Notes: generated by a model not told the origin, from the letters alone. 64,000 bases of DNA from Polytrichum commune (GCA_950295325.1 OX485809.1:38473081-38537080), one strand, 5' to 3'. Counted from the stretch's first letter, positions 47,951-60,091 are shown. Numbers and translations are program-made.

Positions 47951-49514
47951 AAGTCACACTAATCTTGTACGTTTTCCCTCTCATGTTCTCAACTTCTCAC
48001 ATGCATACACCAGGCCGGTGCTGCAACAATCACCCAACAATAATTTATTAGGAAGAAGAAGAAGAAGAAGACCCTAGCCATGCAGGCAGCTAACGATTTT
48101 CACACCTGGTGCGTTAACCCCCCCGAATTGAATGCCTCCAAATCGCATTTGAAATTCTTGGCAGACCACGAGTCACATGAGTCCATGCGTGGACGGCCAA
48201 CAACCATTCCACCAATAGACTTGGAATAGGTAATCATCCTTCGATTTGACAAACATTGAATGTTTAGAAGAAAACTGTAAATATCGGCCACTACGCTTGG
48301 ACTCACAGCTGACCCCAAAATGGTTTCATGTGTTTGTGTTTGGACTGACCCTTCTGATTAGTGTTCTGAAGAAGGCGTCTTCAGATCAGGAAGAAGAATC
48401 TGGGGTCCAGATCATATCATTACCTTCTTTTTTTTGGGTAATTTTCAGACATCAGCTACAATGATATGTGCAATTAGGTTGCCTCTTTACCCATGCAAAT
48501 TATGTTCGGTCAGAACCAATTTTTTTTTAAAAAAAAACTTATAACTTTGTTTATTCATCTGTTTTTAAACCACATTATGTAGAATAATCATTACTGTACT
48601 TCATTACTGTGGTAATAAATATTCAAAATAGTGTGGAAATGTGGATATATTAAGATGGGACACCCTAATTGCACATATCGGAGCACCTAATTTGTTCCCA
48701 GTTCAGTATTCATGTCTCTGCTTCCACGTTGTTGCAGTGATCGAATCTGCATCACCGTCATGTTGTTGTTGCATCGAGACACTCCTGGTGCTGCATGCTG
48801 TGCATGTAGGTAAAGTTATTGATGGAAGGTGTTCGAGTGAGGTCATTAAAGAATGGAAGATTGGTGACGTGTGCAGGGGGCAGTTAATTAATTACTTCAC
48901 TTTTTCAGAAACATCAGCTTCCGGGACAGGTAATTCTTATTTATTACATCTGTCCAGCAGCGGGCACAGATTGAAATGTCACGCGGTTGCAGTAGCTCCA
49001 TTGCTCCAGCCTCCCAGAGCATCTCCCATGGCCCTCTTAATCACCAACGTGTGTAAACAGGATGCCGATCGAGTTCTTACATAACTGTAACCAGCATCTT
49101 CAGCTCGCATGCACCACCACCTTCTTCTTCCTGGATTTAATACGAGAGGATTATGAGCTGAGCGAAGGAACAGGGTTAGCACAATTCGGGTCAGGAATAT
49201 ATACATCGATTCCTGTGGAATCGCACCACTTGCAGGTGGAGTAAATAAATGCAATCTGATGAAAACCATGTCCAACAGACGTAGCCTCAGCTCGTAGTAC
49301 CACTGGACTGCAAAACGCTGGAGCAAATTACACGGAAGAACGTTGCAATCTATGTTTCATCAGGTGTTCGTAAGTAATTGCGCGGGAGATTGCAAGCGGC
49401 TGAAACCGGATATGATTCAACTCGTCGAGGGTAATGTCATGTGCGCATGCCTCTGCTGCTGATCTGCAATTTGGCTAGACTACTGGTGAAAGGTGAAAAA
49501 AATCATAACCTCCC

Positions 49515-49545
<31 letters not shown>

Positions 49546-52500
49546 TGCATGCTTCCCCACACACATGATCAGTCGCAGGCAAGGCAGGGCAGGGGCAGCA
49601 GCAGGGGCGGGGCAGCTGGGCCTGACTCATCCTGGAGCAACAGCGATGGTGGTGAGTGATCATAAATGGGGTAGGTGACTTTACCCTGCGCAAGGACCAT
49701 CACTCCAAGTGAGGTGCAAATGAGTGGGAAGCATATTGAGGGCACTAATGGGCCGACTCTACACTTACTAACATGATGTACTGCATGGTGGTATTCTGGA
49801 ATGGATCATATATACGTCGATCGTAGAAGTGTGGTGGGGTTAACTTATTATAACCGATTATTTTCGTGCTTCAAGTAAGAAGAAGGCAGCAGCAGTTGCC
49901 TGGCTATGGCGCCAGAGCAGGCTCAGAGCTCCTGTGTGTGTGTGTATGTGTATGTATACGGCAGCAGGGTGAAAGACGGGTTGGGTGGGCTCAGTGCCAC
50001 TGACAAGCGAGAGGGTTCACATTATGCCATAATCATCACGAAGACATTGTGCACGCCCCCCATGAGAAGGTAATCATGAAGGAGATGGGGCCTTAATGGA
50101 CTTCCCAAGTGCTCCCTAGCCTCTTCATGACATCCACAATTAATTAGGCTGGGGAGGAGTGCTGCGGCTTCAAGCTCCGGGCTGGCTAGATTGCCCATTC
50201 CCTCCGCAGATCCCACTTTTGCAAGTCTGCCTGCACCCAAAAGCGGCCCCAAGCTCGCATTCCCAAGCGCCACATCAGTTGTGGATGGATCATGTGGGGA
50301 CAAATAGTCGGTTATTACTTGTAAGTTGTAACAGCAAATTAAGCTGTTTGAATGCATGTATTGCCACCGGTGCTGCAGCACTGCAGGCGGCTGCGCCTAA
50401 TTCATCACAATATATATATATATATATATATGTTTATATATATATGTTTATATATATATATGTTTATATATATGTTTATATATATATATGTTTATATATA
50501 TATGTTTATATATATATATGTTTATATATATATATGTTTATATATATTTACATCATGATACTACAAGATTTCGGGATGCCAATAAATAAGTGTATTTCTG
50601 GGTATTGTGTCGTTGGAATACTGCGTCTTTCAATACGAGTATTAAGTATTGCGTCTTTCAATACTGTCACACTGACATTGTTTCTGAAACGGATCCTGAT
50701 CTCTGTCAGATCCCAAATGCCTAATTTACACAAGATAGGATTTTATCAGTTGCCCTCCGGAACTAAATCAGCTAAATTAGTTAGACTACCCAATGGCTGT
50801 GCAGGCGAGCAGATACATTTTGCAGGAAGGAAAAGCTGCATGCTTATATTATGTGCAAAATCTCACTAGCTGGCACGTGCCAGGGTACTCACTCCACTGC
50901 AGAGGGTGGTGGTTTGTTTTTCCATGGTTACTTTGCTGCCCACCTCATCACCCAGACTCCAGAGCACTCATAACTTAATATTGCTGCCAGTGGAGGAGCC
51001 ACTTTCCTCAGCTTGCATAATTTTATCCACGACTGACGGCATGCCACACAACCGATCACTACTGACAGGCGATCAGCTAAGTTAGCTGCTACACATTCAG
51101 AACCTACAGACCCGCTACAGATACTCCAACACAGTTTTTGAGGACTCGCTAAAAAATCACCCAATTTGTGTCCTGTCGACATTATAATCAGAGAGAAAGG
51201 TGGCAGGCTAGGGCGGCTAGCAGCCCGCTGCACCACTCCCAAGACGCTTCGAAGGAGCCTCAGCTAGCTCCCTCCCGCGTGCTTGTGGGGGATGAAGGTG
51301 TGAACTATGAAGGTCTTGGCAAGAGTGACGGCTCCCTTTAATTGAGAAGAAGGCTATATACTTAAGCTGATACAGCGAGCCACTTCAACTTAGCTTCCAA
51401 TGTCACATGAGATAAGTTAATTCAAATTAGATGCGCATTGGGAACTAACTTAGACATTGGGAGGGCGGATCTTTTCACATGAAGCATCAATATATATTCT
51501 TGATCGATCACCACTTGAAGCACGCAGTTCGATCACACAGGCCGGCAGGCAATGAGTTAGGTACAATAGTATGTTTTTGAAGTATGATCTGTTTCATTAT
51601 CAATCAATGTGATGAGGTTTCCAGTTGCCCCCCGGTGGTGATGGCGTATAAATCGAATTCTCTAAGAATTCTACCCCCTCCCCCATCCATGAGTATAATG
51701 TAGGCCTCTTGAGGTCGATCGTAATTACACGTAAGTGTGTGTGTGGGGGGGGGGGTGTAAGCTGTGGAAGTGGAACTGGCTAACCTGTTAGGCAGCTAGG
51801 AGGAGATGATCTGGTGGCGGCAAGAGGAGTGATGATGGTGGCAAAGCAGATTGGATCTGCCTGGCACGCCATACCCACGGCACGTATGAGCAAGACTAGA
51901 GGAGTTATTATCCCTCAACTTGTAGACCCGAACCCCCAGATGGATCCCCAGGAGATCTGTCAGAAGACGTGGGTGAGTAGCCTAGTAGATAGTCACCTTT
52001 CAAAGCCACAAATCAAACAAGGAAGCTGGATGCACATGATCAAGCTGATGGGGGAGCAGCTGGGAGGGAGGGAGCGGATGGGTAAGTAAGTTTAGTACGA
52101 TATGATTTAAGTTAGGCTTCCTCTTCATCATCATAACGCCCTACAGTAGGCTCCTGCTTAACTTACATCCCTGCAGATCTTCGCATGGGTGGAGACTTTT
52201 GGTCTGAACCCTCTCAAGGGTGCAACCGTACCCTTGCGAATGCTGTGCATGTTCAAGTACACCCTTCTGAGTCCTGACATCCTGACATCCACGGCACCAC
52301 CTGCTGATCTGTAACCAAATTTCTGGGATGCAAGGGCTCACAGGGTGTTCCCGAGGCGGGGTGGCGCTCTTCAGTCATCATCGGTTGGCAGTGAAGGATT
52401 GGGATATCATTTGCATAGTTTACAGTGCTTGGGCTAACAGATCTTCTTCGTTGGGAGTGGTTCTGTTGGGTGCACGGCGAGGCGAGGGCATCCAGGAGAG

Positions 52501-53729
52501 GTAAGTAGGAAACTCCCATCATATTGCTTCCCAAGGAGCATTTAATGGAGCAACCGATTCTCAAACACATAACCCTGCACCTGCTGCAATGTGAGCGGGA
52601 GATCCGCTCTGTACACGTGAGACTTGAATGGCTTCCGTGTGCTGAATCTGTAACAGACAACAATTACATGCACCGAGCAACTTGAAGAGAGCACCGGAAT
52701 CCGGATACCCTATGGTTTTCATAATTACTCTCATGTCAGCGCACGAAAGAAAAGGAAGTGGGTGTTTGTGCGCATAAGATAACTCCAAATGAGCACGGTA
52801 CTTTCAAACAGCCAATATGTGCAATGTTCTTGGAAGTCATGGCAGCAATTGCATTTCACTAATCCATAATCATTGCAATGCCATAAGTTTGTTCGGTTTG
52901 ACATAATTCTAAACCCTAGCTAGCTGCCTGTTGCAATCACCAGCATCCACACTGAGCTGGGGCTAATTACACTCGCACACGCGCTCCTGGGGTTCCGATG
53001 CGTGCAAAATTCAACAGTAGCAACGTCCACACTTTCAGCTCTCCGGTTCACAATTAATCCACGCTCTCATAACATGCTGCAATATTGCCCAGAACTCCAG
53101 AAGAAACGAATACAATTCTGCATGGAAGCATTCTCAATCTCTATTGGCAAATCTTTAATGTCACAGATGTATTGCATTTGTCGTTCGGATACCACCTGTC
53201 ATTGCCACTTTGGCCTCCATTTGCAACATGAGGATGCATCGAAAGAGAGTGTTAATTATAAGGATTATTCCATGTGTAAACAGTGTTTCACATATAATAA
53301 TGTTCACAAAAGAGTATATGGGCCGCTGTGCCAGACATTATTCGAATAGCACCTCATACAAGCATAACATCTGGTTTCTGATGTCAGTGTGGCATCACGA
53401 TTTATAAGGACGATCGAAATTGACATCGAAGACAGCATATAAGACTTGCACGAGAAAACGTACTGTTCCATCGGCCATGTCCTTCAGAAATTGGAACCTA
53501 ATAGCAAGGATATACCTTATATGATACTCAAGTGAGTCCCACCAGAACCACCCAACTTTCCACCATCGAGAATCGAGATTATTCGTCAACATTTCAAAAA
53601 GCTACCACCTTTGTCGTAAGCTAGCACTACTGCCAATAAGGCATCAAAAGGAAATTACATTCTCTGTGGCGGGCATTAGGTTATGTTCAACCGGCAGAGG
53701 GGCAACAGTTTCTGGAATCAAAATTAGGC
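47951..53729. other. GC-richer intergenic DNA upstream of the lipase gene
   Basis: From about 47,950 the sequence changes character: more GC, more CAG/GCT/GGC words, and none of the MITE families listed above was recognised. The longest open frames are 48641-49084 (+, 147 codons, Cys- and Ser-rich), 50159-50869 (+, runs through a TATATATGTTTA array), 52253-52663 (-) and 53002-53349 (+). None has a recognisable domain or a convincing splice partner. CAACAG repeats (about 49514-49540) and a G tract near 51747-51756 are present. This may be the distal promoter, a non-coding transcript, or a gene that I cannot resolve. Confidence 0.45.
50410..50552. repeat. TA/TATGTTTA minisatellite array
   Basis: About eight to nine repeats of TATATATATGTTTA with variable numbers of TA fill 143 bp. 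It gives the Tyr/Ile-rich low-complexity centre of the 236-codon open frame at 50159-50869, which is therefore not trusted as a gene. Confidence 0.9.
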
Positions 53730-56122
53730 ATGGGGATCATCAGCAATGGACTGTGGGTGTCACTCATGCTGATTCTTTTCCAGCAAGTGGTGCCCTTGCA
53801 AGCAGAAGATAGGTGGCAGCAATTTCTTGCAGGGCTCCCAAACCTCGATGCCCAACAATTCCGAGACCAAGTGGCGAAGCCACTGGTTGAACTGAGCGCA
53901 AACGCATACCGATATCCCGATGTAACCAACATTCCAGGTTGGGTCCCCTCCCAATACGTGGCACCGATTGCGCCTGCAGAAGGCGGAGTGCACGCACTTG
54001 TCTACGAGGTACTTCATTCCAATGCTTTCTGAATTTCTCTATTCATTTTGGAGCATTGAGGGTTAAGGGCTAGGGTTAGGGTTTGGGTTCGGGTTCCTCA
54101 CTATCTTCCTGCAACAACACACGTTCGAGGTGGCTGGGAATTGTGTGTCTCTAAATTGTTTCGTTGCATGAAGAGAATAGGGGTGCAGACAGACGATACA
54201 TACCGCTCTGTAGATTCCATCCTACAAGGTGGAAGAAGTGAAGAGTCTATCCAAATTCTCTATTTATTAATGATGCCATCAAATGTTTCGTCACAGGAAG
54301 AGAATAGGGGTGCAGACGGACGTATCGTATTGGCATTTAGAGGCACCCAACTCGACAGTTCACAAAGCAGCGCTGCAGATCTTTGCGCCGACGTGCTTTT
54401 ATGGGACGCAGGCACTGCTCTTCCTGCCAATTGTGCTGTATTTGACAATTCTACTCTTGACTACTTCTCGCAAGCCGTCCACTACACTCAGCAGGTGACT
54501 TAACCATAATGAATCCAATCTCTATGTTTACAGAATTTGCATATGTGTATGTTACCATTGAGAGTGATACGCAATTGTTATTAAAAGGGTTACACATGTG
54601 TAGAATACATGTCCATGTTTATAGAAACTTCATATGTGTATGTTGCTATTCAAATCGTTATGCAGTTTCTTTGGAAAGGGTTACACATATGCAGAACATA
54701 TCTCCATGTTTACAGAATCTGCTTATGTTTGCAGAACTCTTTCAATAGCAATTGCATATTTCTGCAATGCTACCATATGCTGCCAGAATTAAGTCTCTAA
54801 TCAAGATTGCCTAACCTCACTGAAGCTGCAAGAACATTCGGGATGCAAATGTATCCACAAACTGGATGAACAAAACGAATGTACGGCCTGGGAATGGACT
54901 AACTAACGTTCACCATAAATTTAGGGATTACAACATTCTGGAAAATAATTCATCAACAACAAGCTCAGTGCACGCCTTGCCAGATTTGCCTGGGGATCTG
55001 ACAGAGTATCCTGAATGTGAACGATTCTTTGACGGAAGACCTATGCTTTCCGAGTGACACTGGCAAACGTTGGCAACCTAAGCACGAAGCTATGAACCTA
55101 ATGGGGCAAATGTTAGTGTTATAGACATTTGATGATGTCAGTGAGCATCTCATAAATTGAGTTGCATGTGGAGCACTGCATTCACATGAATCCTGCTCTT
55201 TGGTCACTCATGATGTTTGTATGCAATTGTGTCCAGGTTCTTGCTGCTTATCCTTATTCATCTCTCCTTTTAACAGGTAGGCTCTCAGCGGCCATGCCTG
55301 GATTTCAACGTCAACAGCATGTATTCTATACCTGTTTGATCCAAGCAAATCCTTTTAATTGGACATGAATATTTCAATCAATTTTCTGCCAGTATCTATT
55401 ATCAATTGAGAGTACTAAACACTATCAACCTGGCAGGGCACAGTCTGGGAGCAGGGCTTGCAATTCTAGTGTCGGCAGCACTATCCACTTACCCAGCGAT
55501 TCCTGTCATAGGCTTCGGGTGTGATCTCCACCCTTTTGCACAAATTGCCATTCTCATCAACTACTATTGGAATTTGACAAACTCTCTCGCTCTGCTTTAA
55601 TTTCATGATGGTGCATTTTAATCAATCCATTACACTCTATGAGTGCTTACATCCTGCGCTTTTGCTATTGCAGTACGCCTGGGACCAAGATTCCTCTTGA
55701 AGAGCGGGATTTAAAACTCAACGCTGAAAAGGAGAATCGAGTCTTCATTCTTGCAAATGAGTTAAGTGATGAGCCAATTCTGCAAATGTTAATGATTTGC
55801 CTTGTCTTCTTTTTTGTGAGACGGACCTGGTATTGAATCGGTTTGCATCTCTGGAACCAGGTGGGATGAAATCATGAGGACTAATTGGGATACTCAAGTG
55901 GGCACACTGTGTCTGTATCGAGAGAAAGAGCCATCGGCCTGTGTGAAGTGTTTTGCCTCACGCCCATTGCTCATAGGAGGGGATTTCTTCCGTCGGAGCA
56001 TGCTTCAAAAGGATGTTGATATGGACACTTGCAAGCTATGCTTCCTCCAAACACACTATTTGACTGCACTCATACGCACAGTTGACAAAGGAATGCAACC
56101 TGTTTGTCAGCCTCATGCTTAG
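53730..56122 (+). CDS. Secreted class 3 lipase (alpha/beta hydrolase), 6 exons, 315 aa
   Basis: Exons that I reconstruct are 53730-54008, 54297-54494, 55237-55276, 55437-55518, 55674-55760 and 55861-56122. All introns are GT-AG, phases agree and the total is 948 nt. Residues 1-25 (MGIISNGLWVSLMLILFQQV...) look like a signal peptide ending at QA|ED. The lipase_3 core shows IVLAFRGT (103-110), then YPYSSLLLTGHSLGAG, with nucleophile Ser175 in GHSLG created across the exon 3/4 junction. FGTPGTKIP and FILANEWDEI (about 224-233) follow. Asp231 and His294 (FLQTHYL) are the likely remaining triad members. The C-terminal part carries two CxxC pairs (256/259 and 286/289). The family hydrolyses acylglycerols or galactolipids; the substrate cannot be told. 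The start is the first Met before the signal peptide. The acceptor of exon 6 is the least certain: a nearer AG at 55820 leads to a stop in phase. The neighbour nucleolin gene is convergent. Confidence 0.88.
54062..54096 (+). repeat. Short interstitial telomere-like repeat in lipase intron 1
   Basis: The string TTAAGGGCTAGGGTTAGGGTTTGGGTTCGGG is about four degenerate copies of the plant telomere unit TTTAGGG. It lies about 55 nt after the intron 1 donor. Confidence 0.75.
54157..54322 (+). repeat. Duplicated acceptor region of lipase exon 2, 127-bp spacing
   Basis: Positions 54157-54195 repeat 54284-54322, the start of exon 2 with its acceptor, at 35 of 39 positions. The coding word AAGAGAATAGGGGTGCAGAC is identical. 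The intronic copy reads GCATG where the true acceptor reads ACAGG, so its splice acceptor AG is lost. Confidence 0.85.
54517..54745 (+). repeat. 91-bp tandem repeat in lipase intron 2
   Basis: The unit starting ATGTTTACAG recurs at 54524, 54615 and 54706, giving about 2.4 diverged copies with a period of exactly 91 bp. Shared words include CATATGTGTATGTT and GGGTTACACAT. The open frames 54509-54748 and 54609-54800 come from this repeat, not from exons. Confidence 0.8.
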
Positions 56123-59091
56123 ACCATTATTTTCTTGCTCTTCTATCAAAATTGGGGTGGCTTCAATGTATGTCAAATCATCATCCTGAGCATGATTTCT
56201 CGGAAATTTCAAGAATCCAGGCAACACAGTCAGGAGACCTTGGAAGGTCTAGGAAGCTTGATTTGTGTGTCTTGGAGTGACTAGGGATCAGTCCTAGGTT
56301 TCACATCAGAAGAAGGTAGATGTGCCTACTTCGGTTTCCGATCTTAAACGGACACCTATATTTGATTGGTGTGTAGTTGGGTGTGAATCTAAGAACGGAC
56401 ACCAAAAAGACGTGTGTCGAAAAGAGATTGCAGTACATGCTCAAAATTTGTTGATCATTCTAGACGCACTAGTCACCATAACAGAGGGACCTATATGATA
56501 TTTTACTGACTTGGAGAATCTCCACTTTGAAAATTGATCAGATATCCATACGAACTCCGAAAATTACCAGGTAAGTGGCCATGGGCATGATTTGGATTTG
56601 CTTATCATTTCACACTCATTGGATTTTTCTTATCCTATGAGAAGTGGGTGCAGAGAGGAAACTGTCTGTCTAAGACTCTCTTTCCTTAAGAGACTGAGGA
56701 AGATGCCATTTCGAAAAGTAACTCGCGTGGCAAGTTTAGAAGTAACACAGAAATGTAGAGAGACTTGTGAAGATCATGTTACTTATATTTGTGTGCATAG
56801 AATCTTTTTGAACGGACACAACTGATCTTGCTCAAGGATTCAATTGTTACTCCTATACTTTGTCACATTGCAAATCAAGGCATGAGAAAGCTCTATACTC
56901 ATCGTAGACAATCAAGGAACATAAGATTGCAACTGACAGGCCAGTTTGTTCTTGTGAAACACTGTCTACAAACCTTATGTATGGTCTTAGTTTTGTGAGA
57001 CACGTACACCTTGTTGTGTGGCTTTAGCATGGTAGGAGCCATGGTGGTATGGTGTTGTTTGGGGTGGTCCTGTTTATTGCCAGCCAAGGCATGGGGAGAA
57101 CCGACCACTACTTACACATGCACCGGTTGAAGTTTAAGACTTCATGAAAACTACCGCTCAATTTAGAGGGATCTATGCAATATACCTCAAATTAATAAAG
57201 AAAAACTGAAAGATCACATGTTGTAACAGGTTGGACTTGGAAACAATGGGATTTTGACCGGTTATGCCCAAAAATCCCCCGGACATTGTTGCATGCATTC
57301 GTTAGTGTAGTGTCTAGTGTGTATACATAATTTGAGTAGGTTGGTCAATTCCTGGGTTGGCAGCATCGTCTTGCTATTTGGAGGCCTTTGAGGAAGTTGT
57401 GGTTACATAGCAACATGTAGTAGGTATGTATCTTTGTCAATACTGTAACATAGTGTGCACTTTGGGTTCGGGAATTTTTGTGGCCAAAATAAGTTTTTCA
57501 TGTGATTCCCCATACAGTGGGTTGACTTAAATTTCAATATTTAAGTGATTTGGTCATTGGTGGTTTGTTGTGTCTTCCAAAATGAATTGGATGATTTGTG
57601 ATTGATTTGGTCATTAGAGATCCAATTATTGACATAGTGGAAGTGTTTAGCTTTTGCTACCGTTAATTTGTTATGTTTTATTATAAATGTTTTTAGGATC
57701 CGTATGATACTTGTGAGGTTAGTTGTTAGTTGTCAAGGGTGGTTTAGCGAGTGTATATGGTATTGTGTGGGCAATGTGTATATATGGCCACGGGGGTAAT
57801 TGTAGTTTTGGATGTGCCTATCTAGTAACTTTGGTTGTACGTTGTCATGTATGCACATGTACCCTAAACTTTCTGAATTTGGTTTTATAGGGGAACCAAT
57901 TGATAATATGGACATGGTAGCTATACGGGTATGTCTAGGTGATTGTTTTGGGAGGATGATCACCTTATGTGGTATTTATGAGGTATATTGTTGTTCAAGA
58001 TAAATGTGAATATGTGTTTACACATATACCATATGCATATACAACGTAAACACTGATCGGTCAAACGAAGGAACTGAAGACCCCTCAGTACCACTCGTTA
58101 TTAGCTCGAGTCTCATCAAAATAGGGTTCCTACATGATAGAAATATGATTCCCAGGGTCCTGACCGGAAACGGATAGTGCAACTATTAAGAAGTATAATG
58201 GAAGCGCCTGTTCCTTGCAAGGAACTCATCGACTTAGGGTACCGGTAATTTAACCAGAGGTGCCGTGGACTCACGAGGACTGTGACCTTTAAATAAATTT
58301 ACGATGGATTATAGACATTGCTAGTTTGATCTAGCTTACCTCTCGCTTTGAAAAGTTGCGGTAAACTGAATGCAATACACGAATTACCGAAAAAAATTAC
58401 ATTCCTCAAATCACATTCTATCGTCCGACAAATTTGAACCGCCTCCTACATTCCCAGACATAGTGCACAATCTCTTAACTGAAAGGTTATGGGCGATTGT
58501 GCTGTAAACCCACCATCGATCAACATCAATAAACAGCATAGCAAGCGCGGTTACTAATCACATACAAATTATATCCTACAGGGGAAAAACTTGGCACCAA
58601 ACAATTCATAGATAATTGAAGAGTTAGTGGTAGTTGTGAAAAATTCTTCTACTCAATCGATCACTAACCCAATAAAACATTCATTTGTATTGATATAGAG
58701 ACCAATTTGAGATGTAGAATCAATAGAAATATCAAGATATCCAGCAGGCAGCGATTACAAGCAAACTTAACAGTAGTAGTTGAAAGCAGATTGATCACTG
58801 TATCTTAAACTACTTGTTACAAGAATTGCCACTTGAGTAAGTTACTGGATGGCATAAAAACAAAAGCCTTACCCAGATGATTGTACCCTGTTGAGAGACT
58901 TGTAAACTAAACCCTGCATACTACCTCCATAAAAATTCCGAGAGAAAGATTGCACTGTAATGCCCCAACTCAACCAAATCCTGACCAAACCCCCCCTCCT
59001 CAAATATTATCTAGTGCCATCAGGTCATTCCCCTATGGAAGGTAGGCTAAAACTAATCTGAACAAAACCAGTCTAATCTGTATATATTGGC
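56123..59091. other. Convergent intergenic space between lipase and nucleolin
   Basis: It holds the 3' UTRs of both genes: lipase on the left side, nucleolin on the right, probably within about 58880-59091. No further gene was found. Open frames at 56592-56825 (+), 57733-57963 (-) and 57812-58003 (+) overlap or lack features. Confidence 0.6.
56325..56480. repeat. Dispersed repeat family I, copy 4
   Basis: TTTGATTGGTGTGTAGTTGG, GTGTGAATCTAAGAACGGAC and ACCAAAAAGACGTGTGTCGAAAAG follow the order seen at 19056-19325 and 20620-20945. It lies about 200 bp after the lipase stop codon. Confidence 0.6.
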
Positions 59092-60055
59092 TTACTCGTC
59101 TCCGAAAGTCATCTTCTTTCCTGTTCCCACCATGGGTTGGGAAGATCTGCCACCACGGCTACCACCTCGACCTCCTCCTCGGCCACCGCTGAAGTCGCCC
59201 CTGCCTCTGCCACCTCCTCTTCCTCCTCTCCCTGAAGTAACAAACACGAACCACAATAAATACACCTGCTCCAGATTCCAATCACATATTTTCAACGTAT
59301 CGCAAAATCCTAAATGCTAACCTGAAATGACACCTTATACCCTCTAGACTTCAAATATGAGACTCACCTCTGTCACCTCCACGGCCTCCACCTCGTCCAC
59401 CGAATCCTCTTCCTCCCCGGTCACCTCCACGACCACCAAAGCCTCCTCTGCCTCCACTACGCCCTCCACTTGCACCGCCGCCACCACTGGGTTGGCTAGC
59501 TTCATTCACAGTCAAGTTACGTCCGTTGAAGTCCGAGCCATCAAGCTCAGTAGCTTTCGTCATTTCATCCTTGCTGCCGAATTCAACGTATGCAAATCTG
59601 TAGGGCACAATCATCAGATTGCTCAGAGACCTTGGTCGAGGACACATGGAACCACAGTCCAACAACACAAATACTATCATCCAGCGATCAATAATTTAGC
59701 AGCCACAGCTTACCCCTTGATTTGACCAGATTCCCTGTCAGTCGGAATCCGAACATTAATGACTTCACCACATTCACCAAAAAACTCTGTCAAGCCATTT
59801 CGGATCTGTCACACAAAAATAACCGTTAGATTGTAATCGAACACGATAACTGCACTCGTGTGTTTGGAACTGCAATTGACTTGCTGGAAATATTTACACA
59901 CAAACATACCGAGTCTTCATCTTGGAACTTATCAAATCCCCTAACGTAAGCTGTCTTGTCTGAGCCTGTCCTGGCTGCTGGGGTTCCTCCATTTGGTCTG
60001 CAAGGTAACATTCAAATTACAAAAATTAGTAAGAGACTAAGATATATACATATGT

Positions 60056-60091
<36 letters not shown>

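Noticed and set aside
48641-49084. 147-codon open frame (+) in the GC-richer region
   Set aside because: No domain, a Cys run from a GTTGTTGTTGC repeat, and no convincing start context or splice partner. It could be part of a non-coding transcript, but I cannot support a gene.
50159-50869. Longest single open frame (236 codons, +)
   Set aside because: Its centre is translation of the TATATATGTTTA array, a frame shifted by one is also open, and the non-repeat parts have no recognisable domain.
51850-51905. Sequence resembling miR160 and its star (TGCCTGGC..., CGTATGAG)
   Set aside because: Only the first eight bases match, the two parts cannot form the required hairpin, and the spacing is wrong.
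54866-55057. Open frame inside lipase intron 2 as an additional exon
   Set aside because: Exon 2 joins exon 3 directly in phase 0 and yields the normal spacing between the FRGT segment and the GHSLG motif. The frame has no matching splice sites that keep the phase.
55766-55820. Alternative 55-nt intron between lipase exons 5 and 6
   Set aside because: It keeps an open frame only with an unusual donor choice and is very short for a plant intron. The 100-nt intron 55761-55860 gives ILANEWDEI, which fits the family better. Transcript data would decide.
59087-59725. Open frames on the + strand opposite the nucleolin GAR and RRM2 exons
   Set aside because: They are complements of the Gly-Arg codons (Pro/Ser/Thr-rich shadows). 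The minus-strand exons explain the sequence fully. The same holds for the Ser-rich + frames at 60560-62634 opposite the acidic exons.
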